From: Pseudomonas fluorescens
Lineage (GTDB): Bacteria > Pseudomonadota > Gammaproteobacteria > Pseudomonadales > Pseudomonadaceae
Assembly: GCF_002022275.1 (NCBI RefSeq)
Contig: NZ_MSDF01000044.1
Coordinates: 1-64,000 of the forward strand
Reading direction: 5' to 3'
DNA length: 64,000 nt
This document shows, piece after piece, positions 15,585-23,683 of this stretch. A model generated the notes under the pieces. That model was not told the DNA's origin. It saw only the letters and a program-made list of their open reading frames with translations, and ran no database searches. A program made the translations under genes and the position numbers. Position 1 is the stretch's first letter. Each line of letters begins with the position of its first letter.

Positions 15585-16258
15585 CGCTCGTCCCCAGCCA
15601 CGCCGTAACCGGGGGAGCGGTCGGGGGCGAGGGCGCGGTCGATGTAGTCCTGCACTTGGGGGCGGTAGGCGTCCCAGAGTTTTTGCAACTCAAGGATGGG
15701 CTGTTCATCGGCCCAATCCACGCGCAGGTTGATGATCGGCCAGGTCAGGTCGCCCACCACCGTCAAGGCGGCGGAATGCACCGGACCCGCTTCGCCACCG
15801 GCGGCGATGGCGGCGTGCATCGCGGCCAGAAGCCGGTCTGCCAGTTGGCCTTCGCCTTGCTCAAAGGCTTCTACCATCGCCTCGATCACCGCACGGTTGG
15901 CGAGCATATTGCCCGCCGCCACACACTGTTCGCCCGACACCGCGTTATGCGTGCCAAGAGTTTCGCTGCCGCTGAAATGCACACTGCGGCCCAGGTGATC
16001 AATCGCCGTGAGTTGCCGGTATTGGCTGTAGCCGTTGCTCGTCAGGGCCTTGTCGATGGCCTCGGCGGGGGCGAGGCCTTGTTCCAGCAAATCCAGTACA
16101 TCGGGGCCGAGGGCCGGCAGCGTGATGTTCTGGGTCGACACCGCGCCCACACCGGGCCGCAGCCATGGGCAGCGCGCGCCCACGGCGATGCTCGAGGAGC
16201 TGATGGCGATGCCCAGTTGGCCGGTCTCGGCGCAACGGGCGACGATGGAAAAGGTCAT
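15581..16258 (-). CDS. DUF1028 family protein (Ntn-hydrolase-like)
   Basis: The 225-residue protein begins MTFSIVARCAETGQLGIAIS and has VGARCPWLRPGVGAVSTQN and a QYRQLTAIDHLG segment, all typical of DUF1028. The family resembles N-terminal-nucleophile hydrolases and is often encoded next to ArgE- and RidA-type genes. Its substrate is not known to me. It lies 11 bases after the RidA gene and overlaps the ArgE gene, so the three are surely co-transcribed. Confidence 0.88.
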   Translation of the reverse strand: MTFSIVARCAETGQLGIAISSSSIAVGARCPWLRPGVGAVSTQNITLPALGPDVLDLLEQGLAPAEAIDKALTSNGYSQYRQLTAIDHLGRSVHFSGSETLGTHNAVSGEQCVAAGNMLANRAVIEAMVEAFEQGEGQLADRLLAAMHAAIAAGGEAGPVHSAALTVVGDLTWPIINLRVDWADEQPILELQKLWDAYRPQVQDYIDRALAPDRSPGYGVAGDER

Positions 16259-16269
16259 GGTGAGGCTCC

Positions 16270-16680
16270 TTATTCGGGAATAACCGCGATCACATCAATT
16301 TCCATCAGCCACTGTGGCTGGCCCAGCGCCGACACCACCAGCCCGGTGGAAATCGGGAACACGCCTTTGAGCCATTTGCCGACTTCCTGGTACACCGGCT
16401 CACGGTAGCGCGGATCGATAAGGTAGGTGGTGGTTTTGACGATGTGACTCAGGTCGGACCCGGCTTCTTCCAGCAGTTGCTTGACGTTTTTCATCGCCTG
16501 CTCGGCCTGGGCGCGCGGGTCGCCGAGGCCAATCAGGTTGCCGTCAAAGTCGGTACCGACCTGGCCGCGCACATACACGGTGTTGCCGGCGCGCACGGCC
16601 TGGCACAGGTCATTGTCCAGGCTCTGGTTGGGGTAGGTTTCCTTGGTGTTGAACATGCGGATGCGAGTGTGAGTGGGCAT
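16270..16680 (-). CDS. RidA/YjgF/RutC-family protein
   Basis: The 136-residue protein has the YjgF trimer fold pattern: VRAGNTVYVRGQVGTDFDGN, a middle helix QAEQAMKNVKQLLEEAGSDL, HIVKTTTYLIDPRYREPVYQ, and PISTGLVVSALGQPQWLMEI. RidA proteins hydrolyse reactive imines or enamines. The Arg usually found in the R(x)V motif near the C-terminus is not obvious here (STGLVVSALGQP), so it may belong to a non-archetypal Rid subgroup. ATG 16680 was preferred to the TTG at 16683. It sits 24 bases after the monooxygenase gene. Confidence 0.88.
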   Translation of the reverse strand: MPTHTRIRMFNTKETYPNQSLDNDLCQAVRAGNTVYVRGQVGTDFDGNLIGLGDPRAQAEQAMKNVKQLLEEAGSDLSHIVKTTTYLIDPRYREPVYQEVGKWLKGVFPISTGLVVSALGQPQWLMEIDVIAVIPE

Positions 16681-16704
16681 CAAAAAAACTCCGGAAATAA
16701 GTGA

Positions 16705-17994
16705 TCAGGCAATGACAGGCGACGGGTGAACAACCGGCGCGGCTTCGCGGTACTCAAGGTATTGGCGCTGGATGGCGATGTGGTCGGCCACGTATTTGGC
16801 GTCGTGCCACACGCCCCAGATAAACGACGAGCCCCGGCGCGATTGCCATGGCAAACCGAGGAAGTAGATCCCGGCTTCGCTGGCCACGCCGCGCTGGTGC
16901 TGCGGCTTGCCGGCAGCGTCGAAGGCGTCGACTTTCAGCCAGCTGTAATCCACGGCAAAACCGGTGGCCCAGATGATCGAGGTGATACCGGCCTCTGCCA
17001 GGTTCAGTTCCAGAATCGGATTTTGAATGCACTCGGCGTCGGGGAACACGCGACGGGCTTCGGGCTCCGGCGGCAGATCGAGGCCGTTGCGCTCGATATA
17101 GGCGTCGGCGGCGTCCAGCAGGGCCAGATAGTTTTCGTCGCCGCGTGCCAGGTTGTCTACCAGGTTGGCCTGGAAGCGGGCAGTACTGCCGTTGAAGGCT
17201 TGGGTCAGGCCGACGAGGGTCATGCCTTGCTGGGCCAGCTCACGGAAGTCGATGGTTTTGCCGCCGTGGGCGCCGCTCACGGCGATAGTCACGTGCTCGC
17301 GGCCGGGTTTCATGGCGGCCTGGTCCCACTCGCCCAACACGCCCAGCCACCAGCAGAAGTCGCGGTTGCGATAGGCACGGGGCGGGCGGTCGTGGGCGCC
17401 GACCGACAGGTACACCTGGCGCCCGGAGCGTTGCAGCTCGTCGGCGATCTGTACGCCGGAAGAACCGGCACCCACCACCAGCACGCCACCCGCAGGCAAT
17501 TGCGCCGGGTTGCGGTAGTCGGCGGAGTGGATCTGGTGCAGCGCAGCGTCTTTGGGTGCGATGGCCGGAATCACCGGCTTCTGGAACGGCCCGGTGGCGG
17601 CGACCACGCGGTTGGCTTCGATCACGCCTTCGCTGGTGTGCACGGTAAAGCCAGGGCGGCCGACGTTGCGCACCACGGAGGTCACGTCCACACCGGTGCG
17701 GATAGGGGCGTTAAATTTACGCGCATAGGCTTCGAAATAATCGGCGACGCGCTCTTTCGGCGCGAAGCCATCGGCGGCGACGTCATCGAATTCCAGCCCC
17801 GGAAAGCGGTCATGCCAGGCCGGGCCATTGGCGACCAACGAATCCCAGCGGCCAGTGCGCCAGCGCTCGGCGATGCGGCTGCGTTCCAGCACCAGATGCG
17901 GCACGCCTTGCTTGCTCAGGTGCTCGCTCATGGCCACACCGGCCTGGCCGGCGCCGACCACCAGCGTGTCTGTTTTTGTTATGGCTTCAGTCAT
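16705..17994 (-). CDS. Flavin-containing monooxygenase (CzcO-like)
   Basis: The 429-residue protein has two dinucleotide sites: TLVVGAGQAGVAMSEHLSKQ (FAD, about residue 10) and GVLVVGAGSSGVQIADELQR (NADPH, about residue 170). The segment SIIWATGFAVDYSWL near the C-terminus is the ATG motif of flavoprotein monooxygenases. It may oxidise an amine or ring nitrogen of the substrate brought in by the neighbouring permease. It is the first gene of the operon leading into RidA, DUF1028 and ArgE. The upstream DNA is AT-rich around 18060-18100 and probably contains the promoter. Confidence 0.88.
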   Translation of the reverse strand: MTEAITKTDTLVVGAGQAGVAMSEHLSKQGVPHLVLERSRIAERWRTGRWDSLVANGPAWHDRFPGLEFDDVAADGFAPKERVADYFEAYARKFNAPIRTGVDVTSVVRNVGRPGFTVHTSEGVIEANRVVAATGPFQKPVIPAIAPKDAALHQIHSADYRNPAQLPAGGVLVVGAGSSGVQIADELQRSGRQVYLSVGAHDRPPRAYRNRDFCWWLGVLGEWDQAAMKPGREHVTIAVSGAHGGKTIDFRELAQQGMTLVGLTQAFNGSTARFQANLVDNLARGDENYLALLDAADAYIERNGLDLPPEPEARRVFPDAECIQNPILELNLAEAGITSIIWATGFAVDYSWLKVDAFDAAGKPQHQRGVASEAGIYFLGLPWQSRRGSSFIWGVWHDAKYVADHIAIQRQYLEYREAAPVVHPSPVIA

Positions 17995-18116
17995 GTCTCA
18001 GTCCTTGCGTAATGCAGTTGGATTCAGCTCAGGCATGACGTCAAGGTAGGGGGAGGGGGGCTATAAATAAAATATTATTAAGCTGGGAATTGAGCATAAA
18101 TATCGGATGCAGAGGC

Positions 18117-18400
18117 TGTGGGAGCTGGCTTGCCTGCGATTGCAATCTCCCTGGCGATAGAGTCTTACCGATCGTTCCCACGCTCTGCGTGGGAATGCAT
18201 CCTGTGACGCTCTGCGTCACCTGGCGCAGAACCTTAACTCCCCGCTGACTTCGGGACGCGGAGCGTCCAGGGCGGCATTCCCACGCAGAGCGTGGGAACG
18301 ATCAAAACGCGGAATGTGTGAGCTGGCCTGCGATTGCAATCTCCCGGCCAATAGCGTTCTATCTGACCCACCGCCATCGCGGGCAAGCCCGCTCCCACAG
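18117..18400. repeat. Mosaic of broken REP arms and a second palindromic element
   Basis: A REP left arm starts at 18117. From 18170 to 18303 a different palindromic element is inserted: GATCGTTCCCACGCTCTGCG at the left and its mirror CGCAGAGCGTGGGAACGATC at the right, with inner GTGACGCTCTGCGTCAC and GACGCGGAGCGTC. Then a second, slightly diverged copy of the REP arm and flank (CTGCGATTGCAATCTCCC) occurs, and the closing arm ends at 18400. The flank is thus present on both sides of the inserted element. With the AT-rich leader this accounts for the gap between the monooxygenase and GNAT genes. Confidence 0.8.
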
Positions 18401-18411
18401 GGTTCGACTCC

Positions 18412-18846
18412 ATGTACTCCATCCGCAACATGACCCCCGCTGACTACGACGCTGTCATCAACCTGATGCACAGTACCCCCGGCATCTCCCTTCGCGATGC
18501 CGATTCGCGCGAAGCCACCGAGCGCTACCTGGCGCGCAACCCCGGGCTGAGTTTCGTCGCTGAAGCCGAAGGGCGGTTGATCGCCTGCGTAATGTGCGGC
18601 CATGATGGGCGTCGGGGGTATTTGCAGCACGTGCTGGTGTTGCCGGACTACCGCCGCCGGGGCATCGCTCAAGCGTTGGTTGAGCGCAGTCTCTTCGCAC
18701 TGGAGCAGTTGGGCATCCACAAATGCCATCTCGACGTATTCAAAACCAACACCAGCGCCGCCCAGTATTGGCATGGCCAGGGCTGGAAGCTACGAACGGA
18801 TATCGACCGTTATTCATTTACCCGTGAGGGTAATGAAAACGCATAA
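18412..18846 (+). CDS. GNAT-family N-acetyltransferase
   Basis: The 144-residue protein shows the GNAT core: IRNMTPADYDAVINLMHS at the start, VAEAEGRLIACVMCGHDG (beta strands), and the acetyl-CoA loop VLPDYRRRGIAQALVERSLF with the R-R-G-I-A pattern. The C-terminal TNTSAAQYWHGQGWKL is the typical last motif. The substrate is unknown. The gene starts 12 bases after the REP mosaic and is followed by another REP half, so it seems to be its own unit. Confidence 0.88.
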   Translation: MYSIRNMTPADYDAVINLMHSTPGISLRDADSREATERYLARNPGLSFVAEAEGRLIACVMCGHDGRRGYLQHVLVLPDYRRRGIAQALVERSLFALEQLGIHKCHLDVFKTNTSAAQYWHGQGWKLRTDIDRYSFTREGNENA

Positions 18847-18860
18847 ACACACACGACCCC

Positions 18861-18889
18861 TGTGGGAGCTGGCTTGCCTGCGAAGGCGG
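18861..18889 (+). repeat. Single REP arm
   Basis: TGTGGGAGCTGGCTTGCCTG and GAAGGCGG form a lone copy of the first REP family without a matching inverted arm. Confidence 0.7.
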
Positions 18890-18971
18890 CGGCACTGCCA
18901 ATAGACAGGTCGCCTGATCCAACGCCTTTTCAGCCTGGCTAAAGCTTGGCGGCTACCACCGCAGATCGCTA

Positions 18972-19457
18972 TCAGGTCTGGAAGGCTGTGCGCAGGTGCT
19001 TGATAACCTGGCTGATCGAACGCCCTTCAATCTCCGGCGGCACCGGATTTTCCCCAAACTCGCGCCACACAAACAGAGTCAACTCAGCCCCATCGGTCAG
19101 CGACTGACCTTGCTCGCACACACCAAAATCTTGCAACACCCGATAACGCTCATCCCGCCAAAACGCATCCTCCACCCAGTCGTACACCGGGATGAAATGA
19201 AAGTGCAGCGGGAACCCCGGCATATGTCCGTAGCGGCTGATATATAGCCATTTTGGCTTGAGCTGCGCCTCCATCACCCGCTGGACCCTGGCCAGCAACC
19301 CGCCCAATTCTGCCAATGCAGCCTCAGGCATATCGGCCAGGGAATGGATGGTCGCCTTGGCACCCAGCATCAGGTAGCCCGGCAGCGTCGACGCCAGGTG
19401 ATGGTTGAGCCGCCAGTGTTCGGTTTCATAAACGATGAAAGCAGGGTCAATCTGCAT
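18972..19457 (-). CDS. HIT-family nucleotide-binding protein
   Basis: From ATG 19457 the product is 161 residues. It has FIVYETEHWRLNHHLASTLP, GYLMLGAKATIHSLADMPEA and FPLHFHFIPVYDWV, a slightly divergent histidine-triad segment (H-F-H-F rather than H-x-H-x-H). HIT proteins hydrolyse or transfer nucleotide phosphates. The longer open frame upstream overlaps the LysR gene at 19502 and is not protein-like. The loss of the third His may reduce or alter activity. Confidence 0.72.
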   Translation of the reverse strand: MQIDPAFIVYETEHWRLNHHLASTLPGYLMLGAKATIHSLADMPEAALAELGGLLARVQRVMEAQLKPKWLYISRYGHMPGFPLHFHFIPVYDWVEDAFWRDERYRVLQDFGVCEQGQSLTDGAELTLFVWREFGENPVPPEIEGRSISQVIKHLRTAFQT

Positions 19458-19501
19458 AAGCGCGCGTCCATGTGGGCTGGGCGGGCAGGGTAGCAAGGGC
19501 C

Positions 19502-20410
19502 TCAGCCCTTTCGATACACCCCACCCAACTCCCGCGCCAGGCCAATGAAATTCTGCAACGGCGCCGACGGGTTGAACGTGCGTCGCACCAGCGTGATCGG
19601 CGCCAGCAGCTTGGGGCGGGCGTCTTTGATCCGGCAATACACCACGCTTTCGCGGTGCACATCGCGCATCGAGGCGGGCACCACGGAGATGCCTTCGCCC
19701 GCGGCGACAAGGCTGACGTTGGTCAGCATGCGTTCCACTTCAAAGGCGATTTTCGGCTCGAAACCGGCGTTCTGGCATGCCTTGATCAGGTTGGCGTACA
19801 TGCCCGGTGCGCCGGGGCGGCGTACGAGGATGAAACGTTCATCTTTCAACGCGGCCAGTGGAATGGCGGCCTCGTTCAACAGCGGATGGCCGGTGGGCAG
19901 TGCGAGTAGCATTTCTTCGTTGAGCAGGCGGTGGAATGTGAGGCTCTGATGGGTGCTGACGGGAGCGCGCAAAATGCCGATGTCGATGCGTTTTTCGATG
20001 GCGTCTTCGGTGACTTCGCGGGCGCTGCCTTCGTTGATCGACAGTTCCACGCCGGGGAAGCGCTCGCGGTAGGCGCGGATGATGCGCGGGATCAAGGGGT
20101 GGGCGGCAGCGGAGCTGGTAAAGGCCACGACCAGCGTGCCCTCAATGCCTTGGGCGGCGCGGGCGGCCTTGAGTGAGCCGTGTTCGACGCGGGCCAGAAT
20201 CACCCGCGCTTCGTCGAGAAACACCAGGCCGCCGGCGGTGAGGTCGACGCCCTTGGGGTGGCGCTTGAACAAGTCAAAACCCAGCTCGGTTTCCAGTGCA
20301 CGAATCTGTTGGCTCAGTGGCGGTTGCTGCATGTTCAGGCGCGCGGCGGCACGGGTGAAATGTCGCTCTTCAGCCACCATGATGAAATAGCGTAAATGGC
20401 GAAGTTCCAT
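19502..20410 (-). CDS. LysR-family transcriptional regulator (BenM/CatM-like)
   Basis: The 302-residue protein starts MELRHLRYFIMVAEERHFTR, the signature of the LysR group that includes CatM, BenM and CatR. The helix-turn-helix is about residues 3-60 (LNMQQPPLSQQIRALETELG); the effector domain starts near residue 92 (GTLVVAFTSSAAAHPLIPRI). It is divergent from the DctA-like symporter at 20528, which is its probable target. The 117-base spacer is AT-rich near 20500 (ACAATAACTATAAATAAAAA). Confidence 0.9.
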   Translation of the reverse strand: MELRHLRYFIMVAEERHFTRAAARLNMQQPPLSQQIRALETELGFDLFKRHPKGVDLTAGGLVFLDEARVILARVEHGSLKAARAAQGIEGTLVVAFTSSAAAHPLIPRIIRAYRERFPGVELSINEGSAREVTEDAIEKRIDIGILRAPVSTHQSLTFHRLLNEEMLLALPTGHPLLNEAAIPLAALKDERFILVRRPGAPGMYANLIKACQNAGFEPKIAFEVERMLTNVSLVAAGEGISVVPASMRDVHRESVVYCRIKDARPKLLAPITLVRRTFNPSAPLQNFIGLARELGGVYRKG

Positions 20411-20527
20411 GGTGGTATATCCCGTGACAAGACTTTATTATTTGCGGCCTGCAGCGGCCAGGCGGTCAATATGCCCAAAGCCGTGGATCACGACAATAAC
20501 TATAAATAAAAACCCGCTGGAGTACCG

Positions 20528-21739
20528 ATGCCGAGCCGATACGCCAAGAATGGAACCCTGCCTATCTTGATTGCCATCGCACTGGGCATGACGTTGGGGT
20601 TGGTGTATCCGGACCTGGCAATCGAAATGAAATGGCTCAGCGACGGGTTTATAAAGTTAGTCGGTTTATTAATGCCTTTTCTGTTGTTTGTACTGGTGGC
20701 CACCGGCGTCGCGGGTATCAAGCGTGAGCCCCATCACCGGCATGTGGTGCGGCGCATTATTATGTACTTCCAACTGATGTCTTTCGCCGCGCTGGTGGTT
20801 GGCATGGCGACGGGGTGGGTGTTCAACCTTGAGCACAGTGCGCTGCCTGTACCGCCTTTGCCGGTCGAAGGTTTTCTGCACGAATTGTCGCTGTTGTCGG
20901 CGTCTTCGACGCTTTATCACGTATTTACCGGGAGCCTCGTGCTGCAAGTGATGTGCGTCGCGATCATCTGCGGCGTACTGCTGGGGCGGGGTAGCCGCGT
21001 GGGCAATCGCTGCCTGGGCTGGTTGGAAGCCGGTGTTCAAGGGCTGTTTTACCTGCTGCGCATTATCTTGAAGTTGGCGCCGCTGGCCGCGTTTGGTGCG
21101 ATGGCCTTTGTGGTCGGCAAGTATGGCGTTAGTTCAGTCTTGCCATTGCTTAAGTTTGTCGTGGTTATTTATCTGGTCAGTGCGTTATTTGTGATGGTGA
21201 TATTTGCTGTGATAACGCGCTGGGCGGGTGTGAAGTTATCTCGGCTGATCGCTTATTTAAAAGAAGAGTTGTTGTTGGTGACGTTTACCGGTTCTTCCGT
21301 CGCCGCACTTCCAGGCTGCGTGAATAAACTTGAGGCACTGGGCTGTGACCGTCAATTAGTGCGCCTGGTGTTGACCACCGGCTACACCTTCAACCTGGCG
21401 GGCACCAACCTGTACCTGACCACGGCCATCATGTTCCTGGCTCACATGGCCGGGGTCGAGTTGAGCATGGCGCAGTTGCTCGCCGTGTTGGTGGTGTGTC
21501 TGGTGACGTCGCTGAGCTCCACCAGCGTGGCGGGCTCAGCGCTGTTTACGCTGATTGCAACGTTGAACATCCTGCAACTGGTACCGCTGGAAGGGGTGGG
21601 GTTGCTGCTCGGCGTCGAGCGCTTGATGAAGTGCCGGTCGCTGACCAATGTGCTGGGCAATTGCGTGGCGTGCCTGGCGATTTGCGGGTGGCAGCGCTCG
21701 ATTGATCGTGAGGTGTTGCGGCGGGAGTTGGTCACTTGA
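20528..21739 (+). CDS. DAACS-family dicarboxylate/amino-acid:cation symporter, divergent
   Basis: The 403-residue membrane protein follows the DctA/GltP plan with about eight helices and two re-entrant loops. The substrate-site motifs are recognisable but altered: TGSSVAALPGCVNKLEALGC in place of the usual TSSSxxALPxxxxKxE, TGYTFNLAGTNLYLT in place of GYSFNLDGTxIY, STSVAGSA, and KCRSLTNVLGNCVA in place of R(A/S)xTNxxGN. It is therefore probably a transporter with changed specificity. GGAG precedes ATG 20528. It lies between its likely LysR regulator and the exported lyase homologue. Confidence 0.87.
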   Translation: MPSRYAKNGTLPILIAIALGMTLGLVYPDLAIEMKWLSDGFIKLVGLLMPFLLFVLVATGVAGIKREPHHRHVVRRIIMYFQLMSFAALVVGMATGWVFNLEHSALPVPPLPVEGFLHELSLLSASSTLYHVFTGSLVLQVMCVAIICGVLLGRGSRVGNRCLGWLEAGVQGLFYLLRIILKLAPLAAFGAMAFVVGKYGVSSVLPLLKFVVVIYLVSALFVMVIFAVITRWAGVKLSRLIAYLKEELLLVTFTGSSVAALPGCVNKLEALGCDRQLVRLVLTTGYTFNLAGTNLYLTTAIMFLAHMAGVELSMAQLLAVLVVCLVTSLSSTSVAGSALFTLIATLNILQLVPLEGVGLLLGVERLMKCRSLTNVLGNCVACLAICGWQRSIDREVLRRELVT

Positions 21740-21756
21740 ACTGAACACAGATCCTC

Positions 21757-21847
21757 TGTGGGAGCTGGCTTGCCTGCGATAGCAGTGTGACAGTCGCCGA
21801 AGATATCGACTGAACCACCGCCATCGCAGGCAAGCCAGCTCCCACAG
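21757..21847. repeat. REPIN (complete inverted pair)
   Basis: TGTGGGAGCTGGCTTGCCTG starts at 21757 and its reverse complement ends at 21847, around a short variable loop. It separates the convergent symporter and lyase genes and could act as a transcriptional or mRNA-stabilising hairpin for both. Confidence 0.88.
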
Positions 21848-21859
21848 TTGGATTGCATT

Positions 21860-23482
21860 TCAACCTTTGGAATTGGCCAGTTTGTCGAAGGCTTTGTCCA
21901 AATTGCCCTCAGCGCTTTGCAGCTTTTCACGCCGCTCTTTCAGCCACTGCTGATCGCCCTCGAGCGTCTTGCGCGCCTCTACCAGCATGCGTTTGACCTC
22001 CTGCGGCTGCGGCCCGCCGGTGCCTTTTCGCGTCTGCACCATGATGGTTGGCGAGAGCGACGCACGGAAGCCCGCCTCATCCAGCGGCAGGGTGTTCGGG
22101 GTCCATTTGTATTTGTCGGCGGCCTGGCTGTACAGCTTCTGCGCGTCCGCATACGGGAAGGTTTTCGGCGTGGTGCCGTTGCTGCGCGCTTCGGTGACGA
22201 TCAGCGAGGCAAAGCTGTGACCGATGCGGAACGGCACTTTGTATTGGCGCTCCAGGGTGTCGGCCAGCTCCATCGAGGTGGTCCATTCCGATTCGAGCTC
22301 TTCCAGAGAGCGTTGCGGGTTGATCTGCAAGGCGTCGAGCACGGCGTCCGTGGCGTCGAACATCTCTTTGGTGGAGCGGAACACGCCCAGGGAGTCGAAG
22401 GCGAACTTGTAATCGGTCATGCCGGTGGTGACGTTGTGCGCGCGAAGCGTCACGGCCTGGGCCAGGCCGACCACGTCGGAGGCGCTCTCACGCGCACGCA
22501 TCAGCAAGCCAGGGTTGCGCTTTTGCGGCATGGCGCTGCTGGTGTAGGTGGCTTCTTCGTCCAGCAACAACCACGGGCGGATCTGGTGGTACTGGGTGTG
22601 GATATCGCCAATCATCGCGCCCACGCGGATCGCCGAGGAGGAGGCCAGGTTGGCCGCTTCAATCGGAATGTCGTAGGTCGATACCTGGCTCGAATCCAGC
22701 GAGTTTTCGCGCACGCCGTCAAAGCCCAGCAGCTCGGCCAGGCGCTCGCGGTTCAGCGGGTAGGCCGAGTTCGCCAGCACGGCGGTGCCCATCGGGCTCT
22801 TGTTCAGGCGCGTGTACAGCTCGCGGATGCGCTGGCCGTCGCGGTCAAACGCCGCCTCAAACGCTAGCAGGTAATGCGCGTAGCTGATCGGCATGGCCTG
22901 CACGCCGTTGGTGTAGGCGGGTACCAGGGTGTCGACGTTTTTGTCGGCAATGTTCAGCAGGCGCAGGCGTGTGGCGTTGAGGGCTTCGCTGTAGGCCAAT
23001 ACCTGGCTGCGCAACGCAGCGAGGCGGTAGGTTGCGAGCATGTCCTGGCGGCTGCGGCCGGAGTGGATCAGCGAGGCTTCAGGGCCGATCTTGTCGGTCA
23101 TGATTTTTTCCAGCTGCAGCACATCGTTCGGGCGCGTGCCGCCGGGCTGGTCGGCCTGGGCGATGGCGTAGCGCACACCGCCGGCGATCTTGGTGCCCAT
23201 GTCCGGCTTGACGATGCCTTCTTCGGTGAGCATCACGATCGAGGCTTTGTTGATGCGGTTCAGCCACGCAAATTGCGTCTGGGTCGGGTCGCCCTTGGCT
23301 TTGTGTTCGGTTTGGGAGCTGTCAGGTGTGGCGCCGACTTTCGCCGCCTGGGCTGCGCATTGCTCGGTGGTGGTGCAAGGCAGTTCGCCGGTGTTGGCGG
23401 CGTTGGCGCCGACGCTGTTGAAGAGGGCGAAGGCCACGGCGAGGTGAAGCAGGCTTTTGAGGGCACGAGGGGATGTGTTCAC
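21860..23482 (-). CDS. Exported argininosuccinate-lyase-superfamily protein
   Basis: The 540-residue protein contains the fumarase/ASL fold: HSGRSRQDMLATYRL (about residue 142), close to the HTGRSRND motif of argininosuccinate lyase, and SSAMPQKRNPGLLMRARESA (about residue 313), the family signature loop with the catalytic Ser. Enzymes of this class cleave a C-N bond and release fumarate. Unlike cytoplasmic ASL it starts with a clear Sec signal (LLHLAVAFALFNSVGANA, then AN) and a Cys-containing linker (LPCTTTEQC), and has a long charged C-terminus. It should act in the periplasm. It converges on a DctA-like symporter that could import the released dicarboxylate. Confidence 0.85.
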   Translation of the reverse strand: MNTSPRALKSLLHLAVAFALFNSVGANAANTGELPCTTTEQCAAQAAKVGATPDSSQTEHKAKGDPTQTQFAWLNRINKASIVMLTEEGIVKPDMGTKIAGGVRYAIAQADQPGGTRPNDVLQLEKIMTDKIGPEASLIHSGRSRQDMLATYRLAALRSQVLAYSEALNATRLRLLNIADKNVDTLVPAYTNGVQAMPISYAHYLLAFEAAFDRDGQRIRELYTRLNKSPMGTAVLANSAYPLNRERLAELLGFDGVRENSLDSSQVSTYDIPIEAANLASSSAIRVGAMIGDIHTQYHQIRPWLLLDEEATYTSSAMPQKRNPGLLMRARESASDVVGLAQAVTLRAHNVTTGMTDYKFAFDSLGVFRSTKEMFDATDAVLDALQINPQRSLEELESEWTTSMELADTLERQYKVPFRIGHSFASLIVTEARSNGTTPKTFPYADAQKLYSQAADKYKWTPNTLPLDEAGFRASLSPTIMVQTRKGTGGPQPQEVKRMLVEARKTLEGDQQWLKERREKLQSAEGNLDKAFDKLANSKG

Positions 23483-23683
23483 AGAAATACCCGATTATTT
23501 TTGGAATTGTGAGCCGTCGTCGCGAGGAAGCGTGCGCGGTGAAATCAGGCTATCGGGATTGTTTGCAGATTGAAAATATATAGTAAGTGTAGAAGGCAGA
23601 GCTTTTGGATATGAAGTGAAAAGGCTATGAAGCCCATCTTCACAATGCCTGTGCTATACCCTGGGTTTTCTGTGGAGTCAGGT

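Noticed and set aside
16726..18012. Long open frame on the plus strand opposite the flavin monooxygenase gene
   Set aside because: It is a codon-bias shadow in GC-rich DNA. The product is His/Gly/Ala-rich with no domain, while the minus strand encodes a complete monooxygenase.
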